A DNA stretch of 64,000 nt, taken from the NCBI RefSeq assembly GCF_001895045.1, contig NZ_BDAM01000002.1:1-64000 (forward strand), given 5' to 3'. The stretch's first letter is position 1; every line of letters begins with the position of its first letter. The position numbers and the translations under genes are program-made. The DNA comes from Rhodococcus coprophilus NBRC 100603. Its GTDB lineage: Bacteria > Actinomycetota > Actinomycetes > Mycobacteriales > Mycobacteriaceae. Below the pieces are notes generated by a model. That model had not been told where the DNA came from, made no database searches, and was given only the letters and a program-made list of their open reading frames with translations. This document shows positions 56,310-64,000 of this stretch, in pieces.

Positions 56310-57509
56310 TCAGGCGCCACCGTGCACCGGGCCGTCCCACTCGATCCGATAGTCCTGGATCCAGTCCGGTCGCTCGGTAGCGTTCCGTGCGTACCGGGCC
56401 ACCAGTGGCATGACGAGGCGGTCGCGAATCACCCTTGTCAACGGGTTCGCGATCTTCATATCGCTGGTTCGCTTGGCCTGGACGATCAGCTTCTGGACGC
56501 GATCCCGCCGCAACCGTTCGAAGGTCCGAAGCGCCGAGGGGATGTCCGAGTCCCGCAGGCACCGGGCCAGCATCACGCCGTCCTCGATGGCCAGTGAGGC
56601 ACCTTGGCCGGACGACGGGGAGATGGCGTGGGCGGCATCTCCGATCAGCACCGTCGAACGGGCACTCCAGCGGTCCACGTGCGGAAGGTCGCAGGTGTTC
56701 CACGGGGGCACGATGTGGTCGGTTGCGGAAATGATGTCGGTGGCGGGTCCGGCGTCACCGGCAAATCGATCGGTCAGTTCGGCCCGCCACCGCTCCGGCG
56801 TAAATCCGGCGAGGCCCGTCGGCGACAGTTGCTTTTTTTCGGGAATGTTCGCGAACCACCAGACGTCGCCGGGGCGGCGCTGAAGGTAGCCGAAGAACGC
56901 CTTCTTGCCGAACATCATGGTGAACTGGCCGTCGGGTTCCGTGACGGTGACGCCGTGGGCATATCCGCCGGTATCGAGCAACCCGGTGTAACGCGGCTCC
57001 GGACATGAAGGGTCGATCAATGTCCTTGTCCGCGAGTGCAACCCGTCTGCTCCGATGAGAACGTTGCCTTCTGCGGATGTGCCGTCGGCGAACTCGGCCC
57101 ACACCGTGCCGCCCGGGGTGCTGTGCGAATCCACGAGTTGCTTGCCGTACTCGATGCGGATGCCCCGCGCGACAGCCTCGTCCCGTAGACGGGCGTAGAG
57201 ATCCGAGCGGCTGAGGGTCCGGCTGACGAAGGGACTGCCCGGTCGCCCGGAAGCGAAGGTCGCCAGTCGGCGGCCGGTGCCGCTGCGGATCGACATCGCC
57301 GGTGTGTCGAATCCACCGAGTGTCGCGGGGCCGATACCGACGTGCTCGAGGGCGTGCAATCCGTTGATCGCCAGCGTAAGGAACGCGCCGACACCGTCAG
57401 CGGTGCGGTCGTGGGCTTCGTACACGGTCGATTCGATCCCGGCCCGCTGCAGAGCCATGGCGGTCACGGGCCCGGTGATACCCGCTCCGACGATCAATGC
57501 TCGCGTCAT
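56310..57509 (-). CDS. Class A FAD-dependent monooxygenase
   Basis: A 399-residue single-component flavin hydroxylase. The dinucleotide loop GAGITGPVTA is at residue 8, the DG motif GADGLHSRTR near 155, and the FAD-ribose motif VLIGDAAHAISPSSGQGASLAIED near 285. This set is typical of aromatic or antibiotic hydroxylases (tetracycline-hydroxylating TetX shares the fold); substrate unknown. ATG at 57509 has no ribosome-binding site and follows a -10-like box in a palindrome; divergent from padR, its likely regulator. Confidence 0.9.
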   Translation of the reverse strand: MTRALIVGAGITGPVTAMALQRAGIESTVYEAHDRTADGVGAFLTLAINGLHALEHVGIGPATLGGFDTPAMSIRSGTGRRLATFASGRPGSPFVSRTLSRSDLYARLRDEAVARGIRIEYGKQLVDSHSTPGGTVWAEFADGTSAEGNVLIGADGLHSRTRTLIDPSCPEPRYTGLLDTGGYAHGVTVTEPDGQFTMMFGKKAFFGYLQRRPGDVWWFANIPEKKQLSPTGLAGFTPERWRAELTDRFAGDAGPATDIISATDHIVPPWNTCDLPHVDRWSARSTVLIGDAAHAISPSSGQGASLAIEDGVMLARCLRDSDIPSALRTFERLRRDRVQKLIVQAKRTSDMKIANPLTRVIRDRLVMPLVARYARNATERPDWIQDYRIEWDGPVHGGA

Positions 57510-57516
57510 CCGCTAA

Positions 57517-57542
57517 CCATAATATGGATACCCATAATATGG
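57517..57542. promoter_or_regulatory. Paired palindromic operators between monooxygenase and PadR gene
   Basis: CCATAATATGG occurs twice (57517-57527 and 57532-57542), each a perfect palindrome around a central A, 15 bp apart. The right copy contains TAATAT, 7 bp before the padR ATG; the left copy, on the minus strand, contains TATTAT/TATGGT just before the monooxygenase ATG. One operator therefore sits on each promoter. Confidence 0.7.
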
Positions 57543-57547
57543 CTAGC

Positions 57548-58156
57548 ATGAATCTGCGCCCGAGGTCTCCCCTCGTGATGGTGTTGCTGGCATTGCTCGC
57601 CGAGCGGCCGATGCACCCGTACCGAATGCAGCAGTTGATCAAGTCCAGACGCAAGGACGACGTGGTCAACGTGGCACGCAGCAACAGCGTCTACCAGGTG
57701 ATCGACCGGCTCCTGCGCGACGAGTTGGTCCGGGTACGCGAGACGCATCCGGCGGGAACCGGTCCCAGTCGCACGGTGTACGAGATCACCCCGAAGGGAC
57801 GCACGGCGTTCGACGACTGGATGGGCGTCGTGCTGGCCGAGCCCGCACGCGAGTTCCCCGAGTTCAGGGCTGCAGTGGCCATCGCGGGGATCCTGCCCCC
57901 GGAGGTGGTACGCGGCCATCTTGCGCGCCGGATCCCGATCCTGGAGCAGCAGTTGGCGGACGCGGACGAGACGTCCGCAACGACCACGGAACTCGGCCTG
58001 CCGCGCGTGCTCACCCTGGAGAACGAGCACAAGGCCGCACTGGCCCGGGCCGAACTCGACTGGCTCCGCGGGGTCGTCGCCGACCTCGAATCCGGCACCC
58101 TCACATGGTCTCCGGACGCATTGGTGGCACTGAGCGATCGCCTGGAACCCGAATAA
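57548..58156 (+). CDS. PadR-family transcriptional regulator
   Basis: A 202-residue repressor. The N-terminal winged helix (SPLVMVLLALLAERPMHPYRMQQLI, then SVYQVIDRLLRDELV and the wing TVYEITPKGRTAFDDW) is classical PadR. The C-terminal half is a helical Vir-like dimerisation domain. It likely represses itself and the divergent monooxygenase through CCATAATATGG sites. ATG at 57548 was chosen because a -10 lies 7 bp upstream; ATGs at 57524 and 57539 lie within the operators. Confidence 0.9.
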   Translation: MNLRPRSPLVMVLLALLAERPMHPYRMQQLIKSRRKDDVVNVARSNSVYQVIDRLLRDELVRVRETHPAGTGPSRTVYEITPKGRTAFDDWMGVVLAEPAREFPEFRAAVAIAGILPPEVVRGHLARRIPILEQQLADADETSATTTELGLPRVLTLENEHKAALARAELDWLRGVVADLESGTLTWSPDALVALSDRLEPE

Positions 58157-58339
58157 CAGGCCGTCCCCGTCGCTCGCGCCGGGCAATGACGCGAACCCAC
58201 GCAGGTCCGGGACTCCACATCGGCGACTCGGCGCTGATCGGCAACAGCGCCCCTGCGACGGCCTGCCCGCGCACTGCAGCAACCTCGGCGGGCGCGGGAC
58301 ATTGCGGCCCGGACGGTCACCCGGTCATCATTGCTCACC

Positions 58340-58858
58340 ATGGTGCAGTCGGTGGAACTACTGCTCGACGACGACCTCGACGCGGCGGTGCGGGAAGAAT
58401 GGTCGAGGATGCTCGACGCCGGTGTCACCTCGCAGGGGCGCATCCGCTCCCCCAGCAATCGGCCACACGTGACGCTGTTCGTCTCGGCCGAGATCCCGGC
58501 CGAGGTCGAGGATGCGGTGCGCGCGACCCTGAGCGATACTCCCCTGCCGGTGCGACTCGGCGGTGTCGTGGTGTTCGGGGACCGTCACGCGACGCTTGCC
58601 CGGCTCGTCGTACCGTCGTCGGCTCTTCTCGATCTGCATGCGCGTCTGTTCGGTCTACTCGCGGAGTGCCCCGGGGTGCCGGCACACATCAGGCCCGGAG
58701 AATGGACGCCGCACGTGACATTGGCTCGCCGGGTACCTGCCGATCGCATCGGCGCCGCCTTGATCGCAGCGCACGTCGGCGGACGCGACCTCACCGGGAC
58801 GAGCAGCGGAATCCGCCGGTGGGACGGTACGGCCAAACGCGAGTGGCGGCTGGTCTGA
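58340..58858 (+). CDS. 2H phosphoesterase (2'-5' RNA ligase family)
   Basis: A 172-residue protein with the two H-x-T/S-x catalytic motifs: RPHVTLF near residue 44 and TPHVTLA near 125. The family acts on 2',3'-cyclic phosphates or 2'-5' linkages in RNA; the natural substrate here is unknown. ATG at 58340 was used; a TTG three codons earlier is possible. No gene was found in the 183-bp gap before it. Confidence 0.85.
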   Translation: MVQSVELLLDDDLDAAVREEWSRMLDAGVTSQGRIRSPSNRPHVTLFVSAEIPAEVEDAVRATLSDTPLPVRLGGVVVFGDRHATLARLVVPSSALLDLHARLFGLLAECPGVPAHIRPGEWTPHVTLARRVPADRIGAALIAAHVGGRDLTGTSSGIRRWDGTAKREWRLV

Positions 58859-58877
58859 CCGCATTCTCGGGCGGTGC

Positions 58878-58997
58878 TCAAAATTTGTAATCCCCGAATT
58901 GGGTGATCTCCATGTGGGTGTCGGGCGTCTTACCCATGAGAGCGAGGACGTCCAGGATAAGCAGTACGACGAGCAGCAGAAGCAGTAGCGCGATCAT
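58878..58997 (-). CDS. Small single-pass membrane protein (39 aa)
   Basis: The 39-residue product is a hydrophobic helix (MIALLLLLLVVLLILDVLAL) followed by a short polar tail MGKTPDTHMEITQFGDYKF. Similar tiny membrane proteins ending in a charged tail are common in actinomycetes. No clear ribosome-binding site; a longer frame opens at 59081 but its extra part overlaps the inverted repeat at 59032-59072. Function unknown. Confidence 0.5.
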   Translation of the reverse strand: MIALLLLLLVVLLILDVLALMGKTPDTHMEITQFGDYKF

Positions 58998-59031
58998 GAT
59001 TACCAGCGTCGCGCGGCCCGATACCGCACAA

Positions 59032-59072
59032 CAGTGGCAGAAACGACATGGTTCCTCGCTTTTCTGCCACTG
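59032..59072. promoter_or_regulatory. 12-bp perfect inverted repeat before the GlxA-type regulator
   Basis: CAGTGGCAGAAA (59032-59043) and TTTCTGCCACTG (59061-59072), 17-bp spacer, between two divergent genes and ending 18 bp before the regulator ATG. It is a likely autoregulatory site; as a hairpin it lacks a terminator context. Confidence 0.6.
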
Positions 59073-59090
59073 CGGTGTCACACTGGCTCT

Positions 59091-60113
59091 ATGGCCGACA
59101 AACTCGAGAAAGTCGTCGTCCCCGTCCTGCCCCGCACCGAGATGTTCGAACTCGGTGTGGTGTGCGAGGTCTTCGGCTTCGACCGGTCCGACGACGGCTT
59201 GCCCACCTACGATTTCTCGTTGATCGCCGGCAGCCCGACCCCCTCCCGGACCCGATTCGGGTTCACGATCGACGCACCCTACGACCTCGCGAAGATCGAC
59301 GACGCCGACCTGGTGATACTTCCCGCCGGAGGCACCGACACAGCCTCACTCGACGATCCGTCCTTCCTGTGCGGGGACTGCAACGACACGTCCGACCTCG
59401 AGCCGCTGTTCGAGCGGCTTCGCGCGGCGGTCGACCGCGGGGCCCGGGTGGCGAGTCTGTGCACCGGCGCGTTCGTCCTGGGCGCCGCGGGACTTCTCGA
59501 CGGACGCCGCTGTACCACCCATTGGCGGCATTCCGCCCGGCTCGCCGAGATGTACCCCGATGCGCTGGTCGATCCGAATGTCCTCTACGTCGACGACGGC
59601 TCGGTCCTCACCAGCGCGGGCACCGCCGCGGGCATCGACCTGTGCCTGCACATCGTGCGCACGGTGCAGGGTTCCCACGTCGCAAACTCGATCGCCCGGA
59701 GGATGGTCGTTCCACCGCACCGCGACGGCGGTCAGGCGCAGTACGTCGCGATGCCCCTGCCGGAATGCGAGTCCGAGGCCCTGGGTCCGCTCCTCGACTG
59801 GATGACCGAGAATCTGGGAAGCGACCTGCCCGTCCCGGCCCTTGCCGCGAAGGTGCACATGTCACCCCGCACGTTCGCGCGCCGCTTCACCGCCGAAACC
59901 GGGACCACTCCGGCGCGGTGGCTGCGCGACCAGCGCGTTCTCGGCGCTCAGCGCCTCCTCGAGGACACCGACCTCCCGGTCGACGTTGTGGCCGACCGCG
60001 TCGGATTCGGCACCGCAGCGGTGCTCCGGCAACACTTCCTGCGCCTCCGGCACACCACACCCCAGGCCTACCGCCGGGCCTTCCGGGCCGCCGAATCGGT
60101 GCCGGTCTCCTGA
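59091..60113 (+). CDS. GlxA-family transcriptional regulator (DJ-1/PfpI + AraC domains)
   Basis: A 340-residue two-domain regulator. Residues 5-190 form a DJ-1/PfpI domain with the elbow Cys in SLCTGAFVLGAAG near 125. Residues 235-335 are an AraC-type double helix-turn-helix (VPALAAKVHMSPRTFARRF and VDVVADRVGFGTAAVLRQHF). Such proteins sense small ligands through the first domain. The 12-bp inverted repeat upstream is the likely own site. ATG 59091; the longer frame includes the repeat. Confidence 0.9.
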   Translation: MADKLEKVVVPVLPRTEMFELGVVCEVFGFDRSDDGLPTYDFSLIAGSPTPSRTRFGFTIDAPYDLAKIDDADLVILPAGGTDTASLDDPSFLCGDCNDTSDLEPLFERLRAAVDRGARVASLCTGAFVLGAAGLLDGRRCTTHWRHSARLAEMYPDALVDPNVLYVDDGSVLTSAGTAAGIDLCLHIVRTVQGSHVANSIARRMVVPPHRDGGQAQYVAMPLPECESEALGPLLDWMTENLGSDLPVPALAAKVHMSPRTFARRFTAETGTTPARWLRDQRVLGAQRLLEDTDLPVDVVADRVGFGTAAVLRQHFLRLRHTTPQAYRRAFRAAESVPVS

Positions 60114-60234
60114 CCTTCGGACGGCCCCGGCTCGCCGAGCGCCCCACATGAGCGGAGGGGCTCGCGTAGCGTGGCGGGAAGAAAACGAGACATCCGGATG
60201 TTGGACCGGGCGATACGCCGACGAAAGGATTTCC

Positions 60235-60606
60235 GTGGCAACCCAGGCTCTCACGCAGCAGAATTTCGACGAAGTCGTCACCAGCAACGACATCGTGCTC
60301 GTCGATTTCTGGGCCGATTGGTGCGGCCCGTGCAAGCAGTTCGCCCCGACCTTCGAGGCGTCGTCCGACGAGCACCCCGACGTGGTGCACGCCAAGGTGG
60401 ACACCGAAGCCGAACAGGGCATCGCAGCGGCAGCGAACATCAGGTCGATTCCGACGATCATGGCCTTCCGAGAAGGCATTCTCGTCTACAACCAGGCCGG
60501 CGCGCTTCCGCCGGCAGCCCTCGCCGACCTCGTCAGCCAGGTCAAGGCGCTCGACATGGACGATGTGCGCAAGCAGATCGCAGAAGCGCAGAACACCCAG
60601 AACTGA
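60235..60606 (+). CDS. Thioredoxin
   Basis: A 123-residue thioredoxin with the WCGPCK active site near residue 31 in FWADWCGPCKQFAPTF and the cis-Pro loop RSIPTIMAF near 75. It has about 15 extra C-terminal residues compared with E. coli thioredoxin. GTG at 60235 follows AAAGGA. It stands alone before a bidirectional terminator shared with polA. No reductase gene is adjacent. Confidence 0.94.
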   Translation: MATQALTQQNFDEVVTSNDIVLVDFWADWCGPCKQFAPTFEASSDEHPDVVHAKVDTEAEQGIAAAANIRSIPTIMAFREGILVYNQAGALPPAALADLVSQVKALDMDDVRKQIAEAQNTQN

Positions 60607-60650
60607 CCTGCCAGGACCACGGTCCCGTTGACCGTGCCTCCCCGTCACGC

Positions 60651-60688
60651 CAACGTCCTCCCCACCCTCGCGGGTAGGGAGGACGTTG
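60651..60688. terminator. Bidirectional terminator between thioredoxin and polA
   Basis: CAACGTCCTCCC (60651-60662) and GGGAGGACGTTG (60677-60688) are perfect 12-bp arms, with a further ACCC/GGGT stem inside. It lies between two converging genes. Confidence 0.9.
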
Positions 60689-60722
60689 CCGTCGTTGTCC
60701 GGTATCCGGTAGGTGCGGCCCG

Positions 60723-63449
60723 TCAGTGGGCGGCGGCGTCCCAGCTGCGGCCGTAGCCGACCGACACCTCGAGGGGCACCGACAATTCGATCACGGAGTC
60801 CATCTTCTCCCGCACGATCGCCTCGACCTGCTCGCGTTCCTCGTCGACGACCTCGAGAACGAGCTCGTCGTGCACCTGGAGCAGCATCCTCGAACGTAGG
60901 TCCGCCGCGCGCAGGGCGCGCTGCACATCGATCATCGCGACCTTGATGATGTCGGCGGCGGTGCCCTGGATCGGGGCGTTGAGCGCCGCGCGCTCGGCCA
61001 CCTCCCGGCGCTGCCGGTTGTCGCTGTTGAGGTCCGGCAGGTACCGGCGCCGCCCGTAGAGCGTCGAGGTGTAGCCGACCTTCCGGGCTTCCTCGACCAC
61101 ATTGTGGAGATAGTCGCGCACCCCACCGAACCGGGTGAAGTACGCCTCCATCTGTGCGCGCGCCTCTTCCGCGGAGATCTTGAGCTGCTGTGCGAGACCG
61201 TACGCGCTCAGACCGTAGGCCAGACCGTAGGACATGGCCTTGACCCGCCGCCGCAGTTCCGGGGTGACCTCGTCGAGCGGGACACCGAACGCGCGCGAGG
61301 CGACGAACGAATGGAGGTCCTCTCCCGTGCGGAAGGCCTCGATCAGACCTTCGTCACCCGAGAGGTGCGCCATGATGCGCATCTCGATCTGGCTGTAGTC
61401 GGCGGTGAGCAGCATGTCGAACCCCTCACCGACGACGAAGCCCTCGCGGATCTGCCGGCCGGCGTCGGTGCGCACCGGAATGTTCTGCAGGTTCGGTTCG
61501 GTCGATGACAGCCGGCCGGTCGCCGCGACCGTCTGGTTGAACGTGGTGTGGATCCTGCCGTCGTCGGCCACCGACTTGATCAGCCCGTCGACGGTGGTCT
61601 TCATCTTGGTCGATTCCCGGTGTGCGAGAAGATGTTCCAGGAACGGGTGGCCGGTCTTGTCGAACAGGCCCTGCAGCGCGTCGGCGTCGGTGGTGTACCC
61701 GGTCTTGGTCTTCTTCGTCTTGGGCATGTCCAGTTCGTCGAAGAGCACGACCTGCAACTGCTTCGGTGAACCGAGATTGATCTGCTTGCCGATCACTTCG
61801 TAGGCGGCGTTCGCCGCGGCGGCGACGTCGGCCGCGAACCCGGACTGCAGGTCGTAGAGGTGGTCGGCGTCGACGGCGATACCGGTGGCCTCGATGTCGG
61901 CGAGCACCTCGAGCAGCGGCAGTTCCATCTCGGAGAGTAATGCCACCGATTCGATGTCGGCCAGTTCCGCGTCGAGCGCCGCAGCCAGGTCGACGACCGC
62001 GCGGGCGGCAAGGATCTGGGTCTGCGCGGCCTGCTCGTCGACAGCGTCCGCATCGTCGAGCAGAGACAACTGACCGTCGCCGTCGTTCTCGGCCCGCAGT
62101 TCGCGCTTGAGGTACCGCAGCGACAGGTCGTCGAGTTTGAAGCTGCGCTGCCCCGGCCGAACGAGGTAGGCGGCGAGGGCGGTGTCGCTGGTGAGGCCGG
62201 CGATCGTCCAGCCACGACCCCGCAGGGCGTGAATCGCGGATTTCGCTTCGTGCAACGCTTTTTCGACGGTCGGGTCGGCAAGCCATGCCGCGAGGGCCGC
62301 GTCATCCTCGGGTGTCAGCGCGATGGTCGCGACGTAGGCGCCGTCACCGTCGGCCGCTGCGATCGCGATTGCGGTGGCCTCTCCCCCGTACGGCGTTCCC
62401 GGTCCGACGACCGACAACCCGTGACGCTGCCCCGCGACGGCATGTGTCGCGAGCCAGTCGCCGAGAGCGCCGGGCTCGACGATCCCGCCGCGTACCTCGA
62501 AGCCTTCTTCGGCTTCGGGCGCGGCGGAGGCGAGCGTTTCGAACAGCCGATCTCGCAGCACCCGGAATTCGAGGTCGTCGAACAGACGGTGGATGCGGTC
62601 ACGATCCCAGGGAGCCAGCGCGAGCTGATCCGGGGAGTACGGCAACGCCACGTCGCGCACCATCTCGGTGAGCTGCCGGTTGAGCAGCACGTTCGACAGG
62701 TTCTCGCGGAGTGCATCGCCGGTCTTGCCGCGCACCTCGTCGACCCGGTCGACGAGACCGCTGAGACTGCCGAACTCCCTGATCCACTTCGCGGCGGTCT
62801 TCTCTCCGACACCCGGGATACCGGGCAGGTTGTCGCTCGGGTCGCCGCGCAACGCAGCGAAGTCCGGGTACTGCGCCGGGGTCAGGCCGTACTTCTCCTC
62901 GACGGCCTCGGGGGTGAAGCGGGTGAGGTCGGAGACACCGCGCCGCGGATACAGCACGGTGATGTCGTCGTTGACGAGCTGGAGCGCGTCGCGGTCGCCC
63001 GTCACCACGAGCACCTTGTATCCGAGCGCATTCGCCTGGGTCGCGAGGGTGGCGATGAGGTCGTCGGCCTCGTAGCCCTCGATCGCCATGACGGGTATGC
63101 CCATCGCGCCGAGCACGTCCTTGGTGAGTTCGATCTGTCCCTTGAACTCGTCAGGTGCGGCGCTGCGCTGAGCCTTGTACGCGGCGAACAACTCTGCGCG
63201 GAACGTCTTGCGGCTGACGTCGAACGCCGCGGCGACATGTGTGGGCTGTTCGTCGCGGAGCAGGTTGATGAGCATGGAGGTGAACCCGTACACCGCGTTG
63301 GTGGTCTGCCCGCTGTGGGTCTTGAAGTTCTCCGCCGGCAGCGCGTAGAAGGCGCGGAACGCCAGAGAGTGTCCGTCGAGGAGGAGAAGGGTCGGGCGGG
63401 CGTCGGCGTCCGCGGTGGGCGTAGTCGAGGAAGATGCAGCACGGGTCAC
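60723..63449 (-). CDS. polA: DNA polymerase I
   Basis: A 908-residue family A polymerase for repair and Okazaki-fragment processing. The 5' nuclease starts LLLLDGHSLAFRAFYALP and has the H3TH stretch GDPSDNLPGIPGVGEKTAAKWI. The 3'-5' exonuclease domain (about 320-520) lacks the usual acidic motifs, as in other actinobacteria, so no proofreading is expected. Polymerase motifs are A ADYSQIEMRIMAHLSGD, B RRRVKAMSYGLAYGLS and C QVHDELVLEV. GTG at 63449. Confidence 0.97.
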   Translation of the reverse strand: MTRAASSSTTPTADADARPTLLLLDGHSLAFRAFYALPAENFKTHSGQTTNAVYGFTSMLINLLRDEQPTHVAAAFDVSRKTFRAELFAAYKAQRSAAPDEFKGQIELTKDVLGAMGIPVMAIEGYEADDLIATLATQANALGYKVLVVTGDRDALQLVNDDITVLYPRRGVSDLTRFTPEAVEEKYGLTPAQYPDFAALRGDPSDNLPGIPGVGEKTAAKWIREFGSLSGLVDRVDEVRGKTGDALRENLSNVLLNRQLTEMVRDVALPYSPDQLALAPWDRDRIHRLFDDLEFRVLRDRLFETLASAAPEAEEGFEVRGGIVEPGALGDWLATHAVAGQRHGLSVVGPGTPYGGEATAIAIAAADGDGAYVATIALTPEDDAALAAWLADPTVEKALHEAKSAIHALRGRGWTIAGLTSDTALAAYLVRPGQRSFKLDDLSLRYLKRELRAENDGDGQLSLLDDADAVDEQAAQTQILAARAVVDLAAALDAELADIESVALLSEMELPLLEVLADIEATGIAVDADHLYDLQSGFAADVAAAANAAYEVIGKQINLGSPKQLQVVLFDELDMPKTKKTKTGYTTDADALQGLFDKTGHPFLEHLLAHRESTKMKTTVDGLIKSVADDGRIHTTFNQTVAATGRLSSTEPNLQNIPVRTDAGRQIREGFVVGEGFDMLLTADYSQIEMRIMAHLSGDEGLIEAFRTGEDLHSFVASRAFGVPLDEVTPELRRRVKAMSYGLAYGLSAYGLAQQLKISAEEARAQMEAYFTRFGGVRDYLHNVVEEARKVGYTSTLYGRRRYLPDLNSDNRQRREVAERAALNAPIQGTAADIIKVAMIDVQRALRAADLRSRMLLQVHDELVLEVVDEEREQVEAIVREKMDSVIELSVPLEVSVGYGRSWDAAAH

Positions 63450-63671
63450 GCGCTCAGTCTAGGGACCGGCCCCGACACCGTCGAAGACCCGAGTCCGCGC
63501 GCACGCCGCTCGAGTTCCGGAAACACCAGTGTTTTCGTGCGGCACGGAAGCGAAACACGTGGGAAACCAAGGATGTCGGTGCATTTCCGTCATAGCCGCT
63601 AAAGTGCCCACTCACGACACCGCCCAGGCGTCGTTCTCGACCAACATTGCACCCGATTTGGGAGGACCTGC

Positions 63672-64000
63672 GTGGCCCCTACGGTGAGACTCCGGCGACG
63701 ACGATGGGCGTCCGGATTCCAACTAGTGCTATTGCTCCTGGCGGTGATGTTCGGCCTTGTGGCGGGTGGCGGAAGCGCCGCCGCTCAAGACCCTCCGGAG
63801 CCGCCGCCCACAGGCACCGTCGCCCCTCCCTCCGAGGATTCGCAGATCGCCGACGACGCCGTGACCGTCCGCGGCACACTCAACAACGCGGGAGACAGGC
63901 TCGACGGCGTCACCGTCCGCGCGTCGGACGCGTCGGGTGAGATCGTCGGGGAGACGGAGTCCGCCGACGGTGGCCGCTGGGAACTCGCGGTGCCGCCCGG
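63672..64000 (+). CDS. Branched-chain amino acid ABC permease-like protein, N-terminal part
   Basis: Only the first 109 codons lie in the window. GTG at 63672 follows GGGAGGA with 6-nt spacing. An N-terminal hydrophobic stretch (residues 15-38, ending AAAQDP) looks like a signal peptide, then a Pro-rich linker, then an Ig/carboxypeptidase-regulatory-like domain (AVTVRGTLNNAGDRLDGVTVRASDASG). I recall this head on LivH-type permeases next to polA in rhodococci and mycobacteria; the permease part is not visible, so this is inference. The 222-bp gap to polA holds an imperfect inverted repeat around 63529-63558. Confidence 0.6.
   Translation, partial: MAPTVRLRRRRWASGFQLVLLLLAVMFGLVAGGGSAAAQDPPEPPPTGTVAPPSEDSQIADDAVTVRGTLNNAGDRLDGVTVRASDASGEIVGETESADGGRWELAVPP

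Overview
The window is chromosomal DNA from a high-GC actinomycete, most likely Rhodococcus or a close relative in the Mycobacteriales. The basis is the very GC-rich coding sequence, frequent GTG starts, and gene order. Read backwards, the conserved genes (polA, rpsA, coaE-grpB, DUF402, uvrB, universal stress protein, MBL hydrolase, uvrA, infC-rpmI-rplT, tsnR, pheST, argCJBDFRGH, the Rv1683-like gene, the Rv1684-like gene, mpg, tyrS) follow the order I recall for M. tuberculosis Rv1629 to Rv1689. The genus is an inference from order and protein similarity; no database search was possible.

Layout. 1-5434 (minus strand): an rRNA-operon-like promoter and leader at the very edge, then tyrS, a 3-methyladenine glycosylase, a Trm112-like protein, and a large lipase/acyl-CoA-synthetase fusion. 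5588-14233 (minus): a complete arginine operon transcribed argC-J-B-D-F-R-G-H, with many stop/start overlaps and an inverted-repeat operator on an apparently leaderless argC promoter. 14281-20775 (minus): a Pro-rich small protein, pheT, pheS, a SpoU-type rRNA methyltransferase, rplT, rpmI and infC. infC has a long leader with an attenuator-like hairpin and an ATC start codon. 21161-25334: a DUF1844 gene, uvrA and a metallo-beta-lactamase-fold hydrolase.

25479-39809 is an accessory stretch between genes that are close together in M. tuberculosis. It holds an AlaDH/PNT-like protein, FabH, a PhoD-like phosphatase, a three-subunit molybdenum hydroxylase operon with its own promoter and operator followed by a cytochrome P450, a DoxX-like membrane protein with fourteen 11-residue repeats, a HelD-type helicase and a lipoprotein. 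39846-46025 returns to core genes (stress protein, uvrB, DUF402) but carries an APC permease and a decayed IstB fragment. 46044-48600 looks like a small island: a 5'-truncated luciferase-like monooxygenase next to a lower-GC, membrane-anchored beta-propeller protein. 48938-55131 and on: coaE-grpB, rpsA, a methyltransferase and a polar amino acid ABC importer. 56310-60606: a flavin monooxygenase divergent from its likely PadR regulator, a 2H phosphoesterase, a GlxA-type regulator and a thioredoxin. polA and the start of a livH-like permease close the window.

The most noteworthy items are the DoxX protein with apolipoprotein-like 11/22-residue repeats, the molybdenum hydroxylase/P450 cluster of unknown substrate, the paired palindromes on the two -10 boxes of the monooxygenase/PadR pair, the infC leader attenuator with ATC start, and the argC operator on a leaderless promoter.
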